Assembly: GCA_026214975.1 (NCBI GenBank) | Contig: CM047810.1 | Location: 41,994,113 to 42,058,112, forward strand | Source of the DNA: Gentiana macrophylla | Lineage: Eukaryota > Streptophyta > Magnoliopsida > Gentianales > Gentianaceae | DNA: 64,000 nt | Reading direction: 5' to 3' | Part shown: positions 10,855 through 22,367 of the stretch, in pieces | How the letters are laid out: every line of letters begins with the position of its first letter | Numbering within the stretch: the first letter of the stretch is position 1 | Position numbers and translations under genes: made by a program | Notes under the pieces: model-generated | Databases searched by the model: none | Told to the model about the DNA's origin: nothing | Seen by the model: only the letters and a program-made list of their open reading frames with translations

Positions 10855-12313
10855 TGATGACGGTTAAAATAGTCTATCCTACGGCATCAACATTCTGTCC
10901 ATTATGAGCTAAAAATAGTTGTTTCGACCTATAAATATGAACCATTTGAGTTGGATAGCATATGCCGGGTTCGTGTGTCGAGAAATCTGCACTTAGCATT
11001 TATTTTCCTTATTTCAATATTATTTCGTACATTATTTGATTATTTTCAGGATACGAAATATTGGGGTGAGCATCATGGACGAATCTGGAGTGGACTGAAC
11101 GAAAGGAATGGGACTAGGGTATTCCAGAATATTCCAAGTTAAGTCGGTTGAAGAAAAAAGACAAAAAGACCCCCAGTTTACCGGGAGGTACTGGCGGATT
11201 ACCGAGGTTCCAGATGTTTTCGAAACGCGTTTTCTTGGACGAGGGGTAGAACTAGATGTTTCTAAGTCGGTTTAAGTAACTATAAATAAGAGGCTTCGCC
11301 TCAGAACACAAGTTTACAATTTTCAAGACAAGTATTATGCAATAAAAAGTTCTTTGTTCTTCATTTTATTATTTTATGAGTTCTGGTCGGAGAGACGACG
11401 GAGTCGCCGCCTAGAGAGAGATCCGAGGCAGATCTACACTCGTCTTCGAGGGTATGATTTTCTATCTTTTCTAAGATGTAGATCTATTGTTGTTCTATTC
11501 GACTAGTATGTTTTAATTGCCTATTTAATTTAATTATGTAGTAGTTAGTTTATTTTACCCTATGTGTTATAGATCTAATTCGTTGGTGAAGAAATCATGA
11601 AATAGTGGTTGCATTCTTCAGATCTGCGACGGTCTATATCACTAGATCTGAATACCTAGTAAACTACTAATTCATGATAATCGGCGCCAGCTACATTGAT
11701 CGATAGATTTAATTTACATGTTAGTAGCCTGATCAACTATTTGCATGTCATCGTAAACTAGCATGAAATACGAATAGTGAAGTGCTATGTTTGGACATTA
11801 TCTTGAATGGACCCTAGGAACGTGCTGATCAGTGTCGACAGCTGTCTAGGCGGGTTTACAGTATGAGTTAGCGCTCAATATCGACAGCTCTAGTTCTTTA
11901 TGCGTATGGGCTATTACGGACCAATTAAGGAGGGTAGCTTGCGTATAGATTGTCTACTACCATTGTCGGAGTAGATAGGGTTAGGAGTTGTACCCGTAGC
12001 TGAACAATGAATTAAAATTCACCAATGGGGAGGACTATTGCATGTGTGGGGGGAAATAACTAATTACTCATAATTGAACTAATACATTAGAAACTTTAGT
12101 TTGCTCCGTTTGAACTTGCATAATCTTGCTAGTTTATTGTTACCGAATTTCACTACTATCTATATTATAGTTGGTCGTAGACCGTTAATCGTGACAAGCT
12201 CAATCTTGATAATTAGATGTTCTTACGAGTCTCTATGGGATCGACCTTGACTCGCCCGTACTCTACTACGATAGACCTAGTCCTATTGCTAGTAAGTGCT
12301 TTGCACGCGATCA
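10855..12313 (+). repeat. Element A 3' LTR (1459 bp)
   Basis: It matches the 5' LTR throughout except for the plastid insert. It keeps the TATA box (11281-11288), the GAGGC-TTC-GCCTC hairpin (11290-11302) and the box pair (11174-11183, 11195-11204), and is followed by target duplication TAGAG at 12314-12318. Confidence 0.93.
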
Positions 12314-12318
12314 TAGAG

Positions 12319-12347
12319 TAACAATATCTCATGTATTGGTATTTGAT
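12319..12347 (-). pseudogene. Host copia element: 29-bp RT sliver
   Basis: On the minus strand it reads GATATTGTTACTCTA (D-I-V-T-L), which joins at TAGAG to PHGNKLIGCKWVYK encoded before 1799. The TGA just before it replaces the usual Trp codon. It is the piece of copia left between element A and composite X. Confidence 0.7.
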
Positions 12348-13938
12348 AGGAACCAACTTTACAGTACATTTCTGTACAGTTCAGCCCACGATTATCACAT
12401 TTCTGGCATGTTTCGGGTGAGTTTAGACCCTATTTTGAGTATTAAATGAGGTTTTATTGCACGGCGAGTGACTGTCGGTTTTCCGTAAACTCGACCTTAT
12501 TTTAGCATTTTATACTCGTTTTTCCCGAGCACCCGTAGTTTGCGGGGTTATGCGTTTTTGTGTTGTTTTCATATGGATGCAGGACTAGGGTGTCTCGAGA
12601 GCCTGAAAGACGAGAAGTATGAAGTTTAGACGTGTCTGAGGCGAAACACGGAGGTTGAAGGTGGAAAAGTGAAGTTGTGGTTTCAAATAGCTGTCCGGAC
12701 GGACAAGTGTGTTGTGTCCGGACGGCTAACTCACTGGTTTTTTGAGAAAAATTTGATGAAGAACCCGTCCGGACGGACAGAATCAACATCCGGACGGACA
12801 GATAATCATCCGGACGGACAGAGGAAGCATCCGGACGGACAAGAGCATGTCATCCGGACGGACATCTATGCATCCGTCGGACACTGAGAATCAAGAACGA
12901 TCCGCCGGACATTGAGGGCATCCGGACGGATGAGAGGCTTTTTATATAAGGCGCTCATTTTTTCTCACAAAGCAGGAGGTAGAAAGAAGGGGCGATAATA
13001 TTAGATAGTTTTGGAGACTTTGGGCGATTTTCTTCGTCTTTTAGAGTTAGACTAAGTGTTATATATCATTAGAATCCTCTTTCAATCCCCTCTTTGATCT
13101 ACTAACTTTTAGCTTCGATCCGTAACTTTTCACTTGACAAAAATTCGATCTTTTGTAAGCACATTTGGCACCTCCTTCAAGTTGAGTAAAGTAAGTATGT
13201 TCTTTTGTTATTTTGGTGTTGTTGTGATGTTTTTCTTCCGTTTTCATTGCTTAGATTCGATTATGAGTAGCTAAATTCCTTGTATGGTTGAACTATGTGA
13301 AGGCGGGTGAAACGCCGTTAGATTGATGAACCGGAGGTAGTGTAGTGCGTAAATAAACGTTCTAATTAATAATCCATATCTCAAACTTGTTTGAATCGTT
13401 TTTGAGCTAGATTGATCACCTAGTTCACCATTGCACACACTTAGCTTATAAATGTATGTTATGCGACGTGTGGGAACGGGGTTTCGCGACCGTAGAAGTT
13501 TTGAGCTTGAAAGGTAGCTTGACACCTACCCGTGTACTAGATTGACGCCCTAGTCATCAAGTCCAATTCCAATACGGGGTTTGTTCATGAGTTATCGTTA
13601 TACGGCGGGGGGTAGAGTAAGGCACATTCACGGGGCAATCTTTCTGAGGGTAAAGTAATCCGCTGAAGCGTAGTTCGGCCATACCTCTTTTAATTGTTAG
13701 AATTCAGAGTAGTGTAATCTTTCTTTTATACAATAGTATAACTTCATATCTATCTGTTTTGACTCGAATCGAGCACTAAGTCAACTGTGGTATTCAAAAC
13801 CAATCTCTGTGGGTTCGACCTCGGACTCCTCAAGCACTATCCTGCAATCGACCCGGTCCACTGCCGGTTAGAAAGTAGATTTTGCTAAGGTTTCGAGTTT
13901 TTACTTGATCGACCGGACCTAGAAAATCCGCTTTTCAT
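12348..13938 (+). repeat. Family X LTR, divergent plus-strand copy
   Basis: The first 265 bp (12348-12612) are almost identical, inverted, to 15340-15607. The rest aligns only in blocks (for example ATCGACCCGGT and GCCGGTTAGA near the end). It has its own array of TCCGGACGGA boxes at 12694-12930 and a TATA box (TTTATATAAGG) near 12939-12950. The right border is inferred from where minus-strand interior sequence (TTTTCATATTTTTC) begins. Confidence 0.7.
12694..12930 (+). promoter_or_regulatory. Array of TCCGGACGGA palindromic boxes upstream of LTR TATA box
   Basis: Boxes start at 12694, 12717 (last base changed), 12768, 12789, 12809, 12830, 12853 and 12921, with variants at 12873 and 12901. 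Most adjacent starts are 20-23 bp apart, close to two helical turns. The array ends about 10 bp before the TATA box. The position suggests promoter elements; the binding factor is unknown. Confidence 0.6.
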
Positions 13939-13993
13939 ATTTTTCATTTTTTTTTCGTTCACGACCAAACACAAATTCGACTTTTAAACAATT

Positions 13994-14011
13994 TCCCCGG
14001 CAACGGCACCA
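13994..14011 (-). other. Primer binding site, family X (tRNA-Asp)
   Basis: The inverse of the Asp-tRNA site, 3 bp from the LTR at 14015, with one mismatch (TGGTGCC for TGGCGCC). The full matches for the other two LTRs are at 18172-18189 and 22347-22364. Confidence 0.85.
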
Positions 14012-14014
14012 TTT

Positions 14015-15607
14015 TGATGAAAGGATTTTTCACGATCCAAAAACCAAACAATATTTATAATCCACGAAACTCATATACCGTGAAACCACTCTCTAACCGG
14101 CCAAACACCGGGTCGATCGTAGTAGAATGGCAAAGAGTACGGGGTCGATCCCACGAGGAAATTGGGTCGAATCTGAAACACTGTGTTAAAATCGGTGAAC
14201 AAAGAACATGCGAAGAAGATAAACGATCGAAGCCCATACTAAGCTACGGCATGAAAAAGGGATTCAAAGCATGAACTAACGACAATAAGCAATCCCATCG
14301 ACAAAAGATCGAAACAATCAAAGCAAAATCGAGAAAGCAAATCGACAAAGGAGCTCACAAAATCGACATCGAAATACATTAGATCGAAAGCCCATGTCCC
14401 AAATCGACAAAAATCCAGTCTTTAATCCCTATCGTGACCGCGACGACGCAAAATCCACAAGCAATCGATCGAATACGCACCTTCGACTATCATAACAAAA
14501 CTAAAGATCTAATCTAAAAGCATGGGCCCAAGCCTTGATCCGACTGTTTAGATGTCAACCTGCATGACAGCCGCCGGAGCGGCTGGGTTGAGCACCTAAG
14601 CCGGCCTCGAGCTCAGTCCACGCTGAAAAAAGTGAGAGTATGAGGCTCTCTTTCTATGGAGCCTCTTATATAGAGCAAAAATCGCGAGTTTGAGCTGGTG
14701 GGCCGACCAACTCGGCTCGTTTGACCTGTCTTCAGTAAATCATTAAAATCTCCCTGTGTGTAGCTCCGAATTGAACGATTCAAGATGCGTCGGAAAGCTC
14801 GTTCAATTCCCTACAACTTTCATGAAGACGACTTGACCAGAAAATGCTTCCTCGATGGGTCAAAATGCAGCTCAAAGGACCGGACTGGTGGAAACTGAAC
14901 CTGCTGTCAATCTGCTGCTGCTGCTGCGATGTTTGAGGTGTATATATAGTCCAGGGTACTTGTCCGTATGGATAAAAGGCTATCCGTACGGATAGTTCAT
15001 CATTTTCCAGTCGTCCGTACGGACAAAATGTGTCATCCGTACGGACAACTCTCTGGTTTTGCCTCCAGATTGCTCCATTTCTGACAGCTCTACAGTAAAC
15101 ACTTCATAACTTCTTCATCCGACCTCTGATTGGGGTGATTCAAAAACCATTAGAAAGATATTTGAATTATCTACAACTTTCGTGAAGACACCATGACCAG
15201 AAAATGCCTCCATAATCGGTCAAAATGCTGATGAAGTGAACATATGGTGAGAGCAACAACTATTTCTCTTCCTTTTCTTATTCTTTCTTCTTCCTTGGCT
15301 CATTCTTGCACCTTGATCACACTTATCATCATACTTCTCGCCTTTCGGGCTCTCGAGACACCCTAGTCCTGCATCCATATGAAAACAACAAGCAAACGCA
15401 TAACCCCGCAAACTACGGGTGCTCGGGAAAAACGAGTATAAAATGCTAAAATAAGGTCGAGTTTACGGAAAACCGACAGTCACTCGCCGTGCAATAAAAC
15501 CTCATTTAATACTCAAAATAGGGTCTAAACTCACCCGAATCATGCCAGAAATGTGATAATCGTGGGCTGAACTGTACAGAAATGTACTGTAAAGTTGGTT
15601 CCTATCA
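14015..15607 (-). repeat. Family X LTR 1
   Basis: Read on the minus strand it begins TGATAGGAACC and ends CTTTCATCA next to the primer site. It is 1593 bp. A TATA box (CTATATAAG, near 14664-14673) is followed by a GAGGCT...AGCCTC inverted repeat (14642-14665). Another TATATATA lies at 14941-14948, next to the box group. Confidence 0.88.
14963..15045 (-). promoter_or_regulatory. TCCGTACGGA boxes in family X LTR 1
   Basis: Four boxes start at 14963 (one mismatch), 14983, 15014 and 15036, spaced 20, 31 and 22 bp. The same group recurs in LTR 2 near 19143-19224 and LTR 3 near 23318-23400, each with small changes. They lie next to the TATATATA at 14941. Confidence 0.6.
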
Positions 15608-18192
15608 CCACCCCACACTTAGCCTTTACTCGTCCTCGAGTAAATTAGGCGTTCAAACAATACCAAGGAATCAACTTTACGGTACATGCATGCATTTCAA
15701 AATATCGAGGTAAAAAGAACTTAGTTAAGTGAATGTATTACTTTGACTCTACTAGATCATGACACGGAGTGAGTGTGTGTTGAATGACGACGACTTATGC
15801 TTAATACGATTTCGGGCTTGGAATACCGGACAAATGCCTTTACACAATCCTGCCCTTCCTAGAATCTCCACTAATCGGGACTAACCAAGGTTAAACACGG
15901 TCCAGCAAGACTTGAATGGTTATAACGTTAGGCTCGGGAGGGGGCTAACCGAAAGGATAATTTGGGAACTGGAGAAGAGAAAATACAAGTGAACCAAATC
16001 AACAAGTGTATCTCCTCCTTGCAACCACACAAATCAACACCAAACTCCTCCGATCATCAAACAAATCAAAACAACTTCCGAACTCAACATTATATGGACA
16101 AACAATACACGTCCACACAAGGCTTTCTTTGACTCAACACTTATTCACTTTATTCAAACTTTTATTTCACTTCTTTTTCTTTTCTTTTCACCTTTTTTTT
16201 CCATTTTTCTTTTTGCATTCTTTTTCTTTTTCAACTTTTCTTTCTTTTCTTCTTTGAACCAAAGGCCTTATAAAAAAGATCACCCGAGCTCCTCCCTTTT
16301 TATACAAATTTCGTAAAACACCAACTCCAACCAAAACAACATCTCTCTAATTCACCCCACACTTGCCTTGGCAAGTGTGGTTTAACAAGAGACTAAGTCC
16401 ACTTGTAGGGTCAAATGAAAGGAATGTGACCAAAATAAGGCTCAATGGTAGGTTTCTGACTAAGTAACGAAACGGTTATAAAGCGAATGGTGGTCGGACC
16501 ATTCTATCAAAGCTAAGAGGGGCTACGAAGGTCAAACATTCGGCTCAGGCTTTTTTGGCTAAAGTAGGGTAAAAAAAAACGCCAAAACTGTCATCCCGTG
16601 TTCCTACCAAGGCCAATCCTTCTATTTCGCCTCGAAACTAGGGGTACAGGTGTGTAAAGTAATCGTGATAAGCATAACCGTCGTCAAACGTGTACTAAAA
16701 AGTGTTCCGTATCATGACAATATAGACTCCTTTGTGAGACATTCACAAAGCTAAAGACCTTTCACCACTCAATTGTGAAAAACATGCATGTAACGTGGTG
16801 TTAAAATCTTGGAAAATTTTGAAAACGGCCTAAAAATCGACGGAAACGAGTAAAACCAAGTTTATCACATCACGGCATAATACTTTTAAGAACAAGCGAA
16901 TAAGCTAAGTCGTCTCCCCCCACTTAAGTGAAGCACCGTCCTCGGTGTGTGAACGAGAAGGAAAAAGAAAGACTTAGCTTATGAGCCCGGCAAAACGGCG
17001 CGATCAAGTCCCGTAACGGTCGTGAAAGTAGTCCATCCCGAATCCCTAGTCATTGAAAAGCATCCAAGAAATACATGCACGGGACATGGTCCGCGTGCCA
17101 AAGCATATAATATGGGGGGTCCGGGGGTGATAAAAATAAACGACCTCGTCACGTCAGAAAACTTGAACAAGTATGTCACAAAGATAGTCAAATATGATTC
17201 AAACATACAATAACAACCAATCACGTCCAAACGTGCCCAACACAAAATCCACAAATCCAAGACAAGTCACATGAGACATGAAAAGATGAAAAGTGGGTGA
17301 AAAAGTACGCGTGCCTTACGGACACAACCACGGATCAAAAGCAAAGTAGCAACAAAGTCATCTCAAAACAAACCAGAAAGATAAAAACCAGTGATCCATC
17401 CGGACGGATGGGTGTGTGTCCGTCCGACAAGAATAAAAACAGAGGAAAAGTGAATTTTTAAGCATGAAGGCCCTCGGGATCATCCGGATTCAATCATCAA
17501 CACCAAAAACACAGCAACACGAGTTCAAAACCAGAAAAAACACAGGAAATGATGGGTTGCCTCCCACCGAGCGCCTTTGTTTTATGTCGTTGGCTCGACA
17601 TAGTGACACCAAAACGGACTCAAACCATAAAAGACTCAAAACAACAATTCAAATATTTCATTTCAAACAAGTATCACCAAAACCATCAACCAAAATCCGA
17701 ACTCAAAAAGATCAACAACTCAAGAAGAATACAAATAGCAAGCATCATGAAAACCGAGTTCGAATTTATTTATTTATTTTTCGAATTTTTTTTTTTTTCA
17801 CAACACACACACACACGATATTTTAAACCCCTCAAAAATTCATGATAGTCGAAGGTCCTGAGCCCCAGTTCTAGCGCGACTTAGACGATATCAACCTCCG
17901 AAGAGACTAAGTACCAAAGTCGTATTCAATCCGAGTTCAAGACAACATCACTTCAACATCCCATGGCTCCTATCGAAATCTAAATAAAACAAGATGATAA
18001 ACACTTAGGCCCAAGTTCTAGGACAACCTACAAGATATCAACCTCCGAAAAAGCTAAGTACAAAAATTGCATTCAAACCTAGTCTAAGCACAACATTATC
18101 AACATGTTTTCATATTTTTCATTTTTTTTTTTTCGTTCACGACCAAACACAAATTCGACTTTTAAACAATTTCCCCGGCAACGGCGCCATTT
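15608..18192 (-). mobile_element. Family X interior, copy 1 (noncoding)
   Basis: There is no recognisable gag, protease or polymerase; the open frames are short and low in complexity. On the minus strand it runs from the primer site (18172-18189) through a CA/T-rich stretch (17790-17815), a GGGAGGCAACCCATC block (about 17550-17567) known after pol in Athila-like elements, a pair of boxes (17399 and 17419), and CCGAGGACGGTGC with AAGTGGGGG (16915-16950). It ends with the hairpin ACTCG-AGGA-CGAGT (15628-15641) and polypurine tract GTGTGGGGTGG (15608-15618). A pyrimidine-rich run fills 16130-16255. Confidence 0.8.
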
Positions 18193-19784
18193 TGATGAAA
18201 GGATTTTTCACGATCCAAAAACCAAACAATATTTATAATCCACGAAACTCATATACCGTGAAACCACTCTCTAACCGGCCAAACACCGGGTCGATCGTAG
18301 TAGAATGGCAAAGAGTACGGGGTCGATCCCACGAGGAAATTGGGTCGAATACGAAACCTGTGTTAAAATCGGTGAACAAAGAACATGCGAAGAAGATAAA
18401 CGCTCGAAGCCCATACTAAGCTACGGCACGAAAAAGGGATTCAAAGCATGAACTAACGACAATAAGCAATCCCATCGACAAAAGATCGAAACAATCAAAG
18501 CAAAATCGAGAGAAAGCAAATCGACAAAGGGAACTCACAAAATCGACATCGAAATACATTAGATCTGAAAGCCCATGTCCCAAATCGACAAAAGATCCAG
18601 TCTTTAATCCCTATCGTGACCCGCGACGTGAAATCCACAAGCAATCGATCGAATACGCACCTTCGACTATCATAACAAAACTAAAGATCTAATCTAAAAG
18701 CATGGGCCCAAGCCTTGATCCGACAGTTTAGATGTCAACCTGCATGACAGCCGCCGGAGCGGCTGGGTTGAGCACCTAAGCCGGCCTCGAGCTCAGTCCA
18801 CGCTGAAAAAAATGAGAGTATGAGGCTCTCTTTCTATGGAGCCTCTTATATAGAGCAAAAATCGCGAGTTTGAGCTGGTGGGCCGACCAACTCGGCTCGT
18901 TTGACCTGTCTTCAGTAAATCATTAAAATCTCCCTGTGTGTAGCTCCGAATTGAACGATTCAAGATGCGTCGGAAAGCTCGTTCAATTCCCTACAACTTT
19001 CATGAAGACGACTTGACCATAAAATGCTTCCTCGATGGGTCAAAATGCAGCTCAAAGGACCGGACTGGTGGAAACTGAACCTGCTGTCAATCTGCTGCTG
19101 CTGCTGCGATGTTTGAGGTGTATATATAGTCCAGGGTACTTGTCCGTACGGATAAAAGGCTATCCGTACTGATAGTTCATCATTTTCCAGTCGTCCGTAC
19201 GGACAAAATGTGTCATCCGTACGGACAACTCTCTGGTTTTGCCTCCAGATTGCTCCATTTCTGACAGCTCTGCAGTAAACACTTCATAACTTCTTCATCC
19301 GACCTCTGATTGGGGTGATTCAAAATCCATTAGAAAGATCTTTGAATTTTCTACAACTTTTGTGAAGACACCATGACCAGAAAATGCCTCCATAATCGGT
19401 CAAAATGCTGATGAAGTGAACATATGGTGAGAGCAACAACTATTTCTCTTCCTTTTCTTATTCTTTCTTCTTCCTTGGCTCATTCTTGCACCTTGATCAC
19501 ACTTATCATCATACTTCTCGCCTTCGGGCTCTCGAGACACCCTAGTCCTGCATCCATATGAAAACAACAAGCAAACGCATAACCCCCGCAAACTACGGGT
19601 GCTCGGGAAAACGCAGTATAAAATGCTAAAATAAGGTCGAGTTTACGGAAAACCGATGATCACTCGCCGTGCAATAAAACCTCATTTAATACTCAAAATA
19701 GGGTCTAAACTCACCCGAATCATGCCGAAATGTGATAATCGTGGGCTGAATCAGATGAAATGTCTTGTAAAGTTGGTTCTATCA
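18193..19784 (-). repeat. Family X LTR 2
   Basis: 1592 bp, close to identical to LTR 1 and LTR 3. It is shared between the two interiors, serving as the 5' LTR of copy 1 (to its left) and the 3' LTR of copy 2 (to its right). Confidence 0.88.
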
Positions 19785-22367
19785 CCACCCCACACTTAGC
19801 CTTTACTCGTCCTCGAGTAAATTAGGCGTTCAAACAATACCAAGGAATCAACTTTACGGTACATGCATGCATTTCAAAATATCGAGGTAAAAGAACTTAG
19901 TTAAGTGAATGTATTACTTTGACTCTACTAGATCATGACACGGAGTGAGTGTGTGTTGAATGACGACGACTTATGCTTAATACGATTTCGGGCTTGGAAT
20001 ACCGGACAAATGCCTTTACACAATCCCGCCTTCCTAGAATCTCCACTAATCGGGACTAACCAAGGTTAAACACGGTCCAGCAAGACTTGAATGGTTATAA
20101 CGTTAGGCTCGGGAGGGGGCTAACCGAAAGGATAATTTGGGAACTGGAGAAGAGAAAATACAAGTGAACCAAATCAACAAGTGTATCTCCTCCTTGCAAC
20201 CACACAAATCAACACCAAACTCCTCCGATCATCAAACAAATCAAAACAACTTCCGAACTCAACATTATATGGACAAACAATACACGTCCACACAAGGCTT
20301 TCTTTGACTCAACACTTATTCACTTTATTCAAACTTTTATTTCACTTCTTTTTCTTTTCTTTTCACCTTTTTTTTCCATTTTTCTTTTTGCATTCTTTTT
20401 CTTTTTCAACTTTTCTTTCTTTTCTTCTTTGAACCAAAGGCCTTATAAAAAAAAGATCACCCGAGCTCCTCCCCTTTTTATACAGCTCAGAAAACACCAA
20501 CTCCAACCAAAACAACATCTCCCCCACCCCACACTTGCCTTGGCAAGTGTGGTTTAACAAGAGACTAAGTCCACTTGTAGGGTCAAATGAAAGGAATGTG
20601 ACCAAAATAAGGCTCAATGGTAGGTTTCTGACTAAGTAACGAAACGGTTATAAAGCGAATGGTGGTCGGACCATTCTATCAAAGCTGAGAGGGGCTACGA
20701 AGGTCAAACATTCGGCTCAGGCTTTTTTGGCTAAAGTAGGGTAAAAAAAAACGCCAAAACTGTCATCCCGTGTTCCTACCAAGGCCAATCCTTCTATTTC
20801 GCCTCGAAACTAGGGGTACAGGTGTGTAAAGTAATCGTGATAAGCATAACCGTCGTCAAACGTGTACTAAAAAGTGTTCCGTATCATGACAATATAGACT
20901 CACTGTGAGACATTCACAAAGCTAAAGACCTTTCACCACTCAATTGTGAAAAACATGCATGTAACGTGGTGTTAAAATCTTGGAAAATTTTGAAAAACGG
21001 CCTAAAAATCGACTCGGAAACGAGTAAAAACCAAGTTTATCACATCACGGCATAATACTTTTAAGAACAAGCGAATAAGCTAAGTCGTCTCCCCCCCACT
21101 TAAGTGAAGCACCGTCCTCGGTGTGTGAACGAGAAGGAAAAAGAAAGACTTAGCTTATGAGCCCGGCAAAACGGCGCGATCAAGTCCCGTAACGGTCGTG
21201 AAAGTAGTCCATCCCGAATCCCTAGTCATTGAAAAGCATCCAAGAAATACATGCACGGGACATGGTCCGCGTGCCAAAGCATATAATATGGGGGGTCCGG
21301 GGGTGATAAAAATAAACGACCTCGTCACGTCAGAAAACTTGAACAAGTATGTCACAAAGATAGTCAAATATGATTCAAACATACAATAACAACCAATCAC
21401 GTCCAAACGTGCCCAACACAAAATCCACAAATCCAAGACAAGTCACATGAGACATGAAAAGATGAAAAGTGGGTGAAAAAGTACGCGCCTTACGGCTTAC
21501 AACCACGGATCAAAAGCAAAGTAGCAACAAAGTCATCTCAAAACAAACCAGGAAAGATAAAAACGGTGATCCATCCGGACGGATGGTGTGTGTGTCCGTC
21601 GGACAAGAATAAAAGCAGAGGAAAAGTGAATTTTTAAGCATGAAGGCCCCTCGGGATCATCTGGATTCAATCATCAACACCAAAACACAGCAACACGAGT
21701 TCAAAACCAGCAAAAACACAGGAAATGATGGGTTGCCTCCCACCGAGCGCCTTTGTTTTATGTCGTTGGCTCGACATAGTGACACCAAAACGGACTCAAA
21801 CCATAAAAGACTCAAAACAACAATTCAAATATTTCATTTCAAACAAGTATCACCAAAACCATCAACCAAAATCCGAACTCAAAAAGATCAACAACTCAAG
21901 AAGAATACAAATAGCAAGCATCATGAAAACCGAGTTCGAATTTATTTATTTATTTTTCAATTTTTTTTTTTTTTTCACAACACACACACACACGATATTT
22001 TAAACCCTCAAAAATTCATGATAGTCGAAGGTCCTGAGCCCCAGTTCTAGCGCGACTTAGACGATATCAACCTCCGAAGAGACTAAGTACCAAAGTCGTA
22101 TTCAATCCGAGTTCAAGACAACATCACTTCAACATCCCATGGCTCTATCGAAATCTAAATAAAACAAGATGATAAACACTTAGCCCAAGTTCTAGGACAA
22201 CCTACAAGATATCAACCTCCGAAAAAGCTAAGTACAAAATTGCATTCAAACCTAGTCTAAGCACAACATTATCAACATGTTTTCATATTTTTCATTTTTT
22301 TTTTTTTCGTTTCACGACCAAACACAAATTCGACTTTTAAACAATTTCCCCGGCAACGGCGCCATTT
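19785..22367 (-). mobile_element. Family X interior, copy 2 (noncoding)
   Basis: A near-identical repeat of 15608-18192 with scattered small indels. It includes the hairpin at 19805-19818, the pyrimidine tract near 20340-20440, boxes at 21574 and 21595, and the primer site at 22347-22364. Confidence 0.85.

Larger units (their letters stand above)
1799..12313 (+). mobile_element. Element A: near-complete Athila-type Ty3 retrotransposon
   Basis: Two LTRs beginning TGATGACGG and ending GCGATCA bound an interior with gag, aspartic protease, reverse transcriptase, RNase H and integrase in that order. Both sides carry the 5-bp target duplication TAGAG (1794-1798 and 12314-12318). The Asp-tRNA primer site, the protease type (LCDL.AS.NLMP) and the long noncoding 3' region before the 3' LTR are those of the Athila group. 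The target is the host copia element: joining the flanks at TAGAG restores its reading frame up to the next insertion. The element is inactive: frameshifts and stops occur in every gene, a MITE sits in RT, the integrase has an internal deletion, and plastid DNA sits in the 5' LTR. The LTRs differ at many positions, so the insertion is not recent. Confidence 0.93.

Noticed and set aside
12690..12930. Regularly spaced short palindromic repeats that look like a CRISPR array
   Set aside because: The repeated unit is only 10 bp, the spacers are about 10 bp, there are no cas genes, and the array lies in a plant LTR upstream of a TATA box.
16979..21436. Repeated 93-residue and 83-residue open frames in both X interiors (16979-17260 and 21155-21436; 16006-16257 and 20181-20432) as conserved genes
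   Set aside because: They are identical because the DNA was duplicated. One is pyrimidine-tract derived, and neither resembles a protein family.
17464..22050. Frames of 92-136 residues ahead of the CA-rich tract in X
   Set aside because: Composition is low-complexity, and the two copies differ by frameshifts without any sign of constraint.
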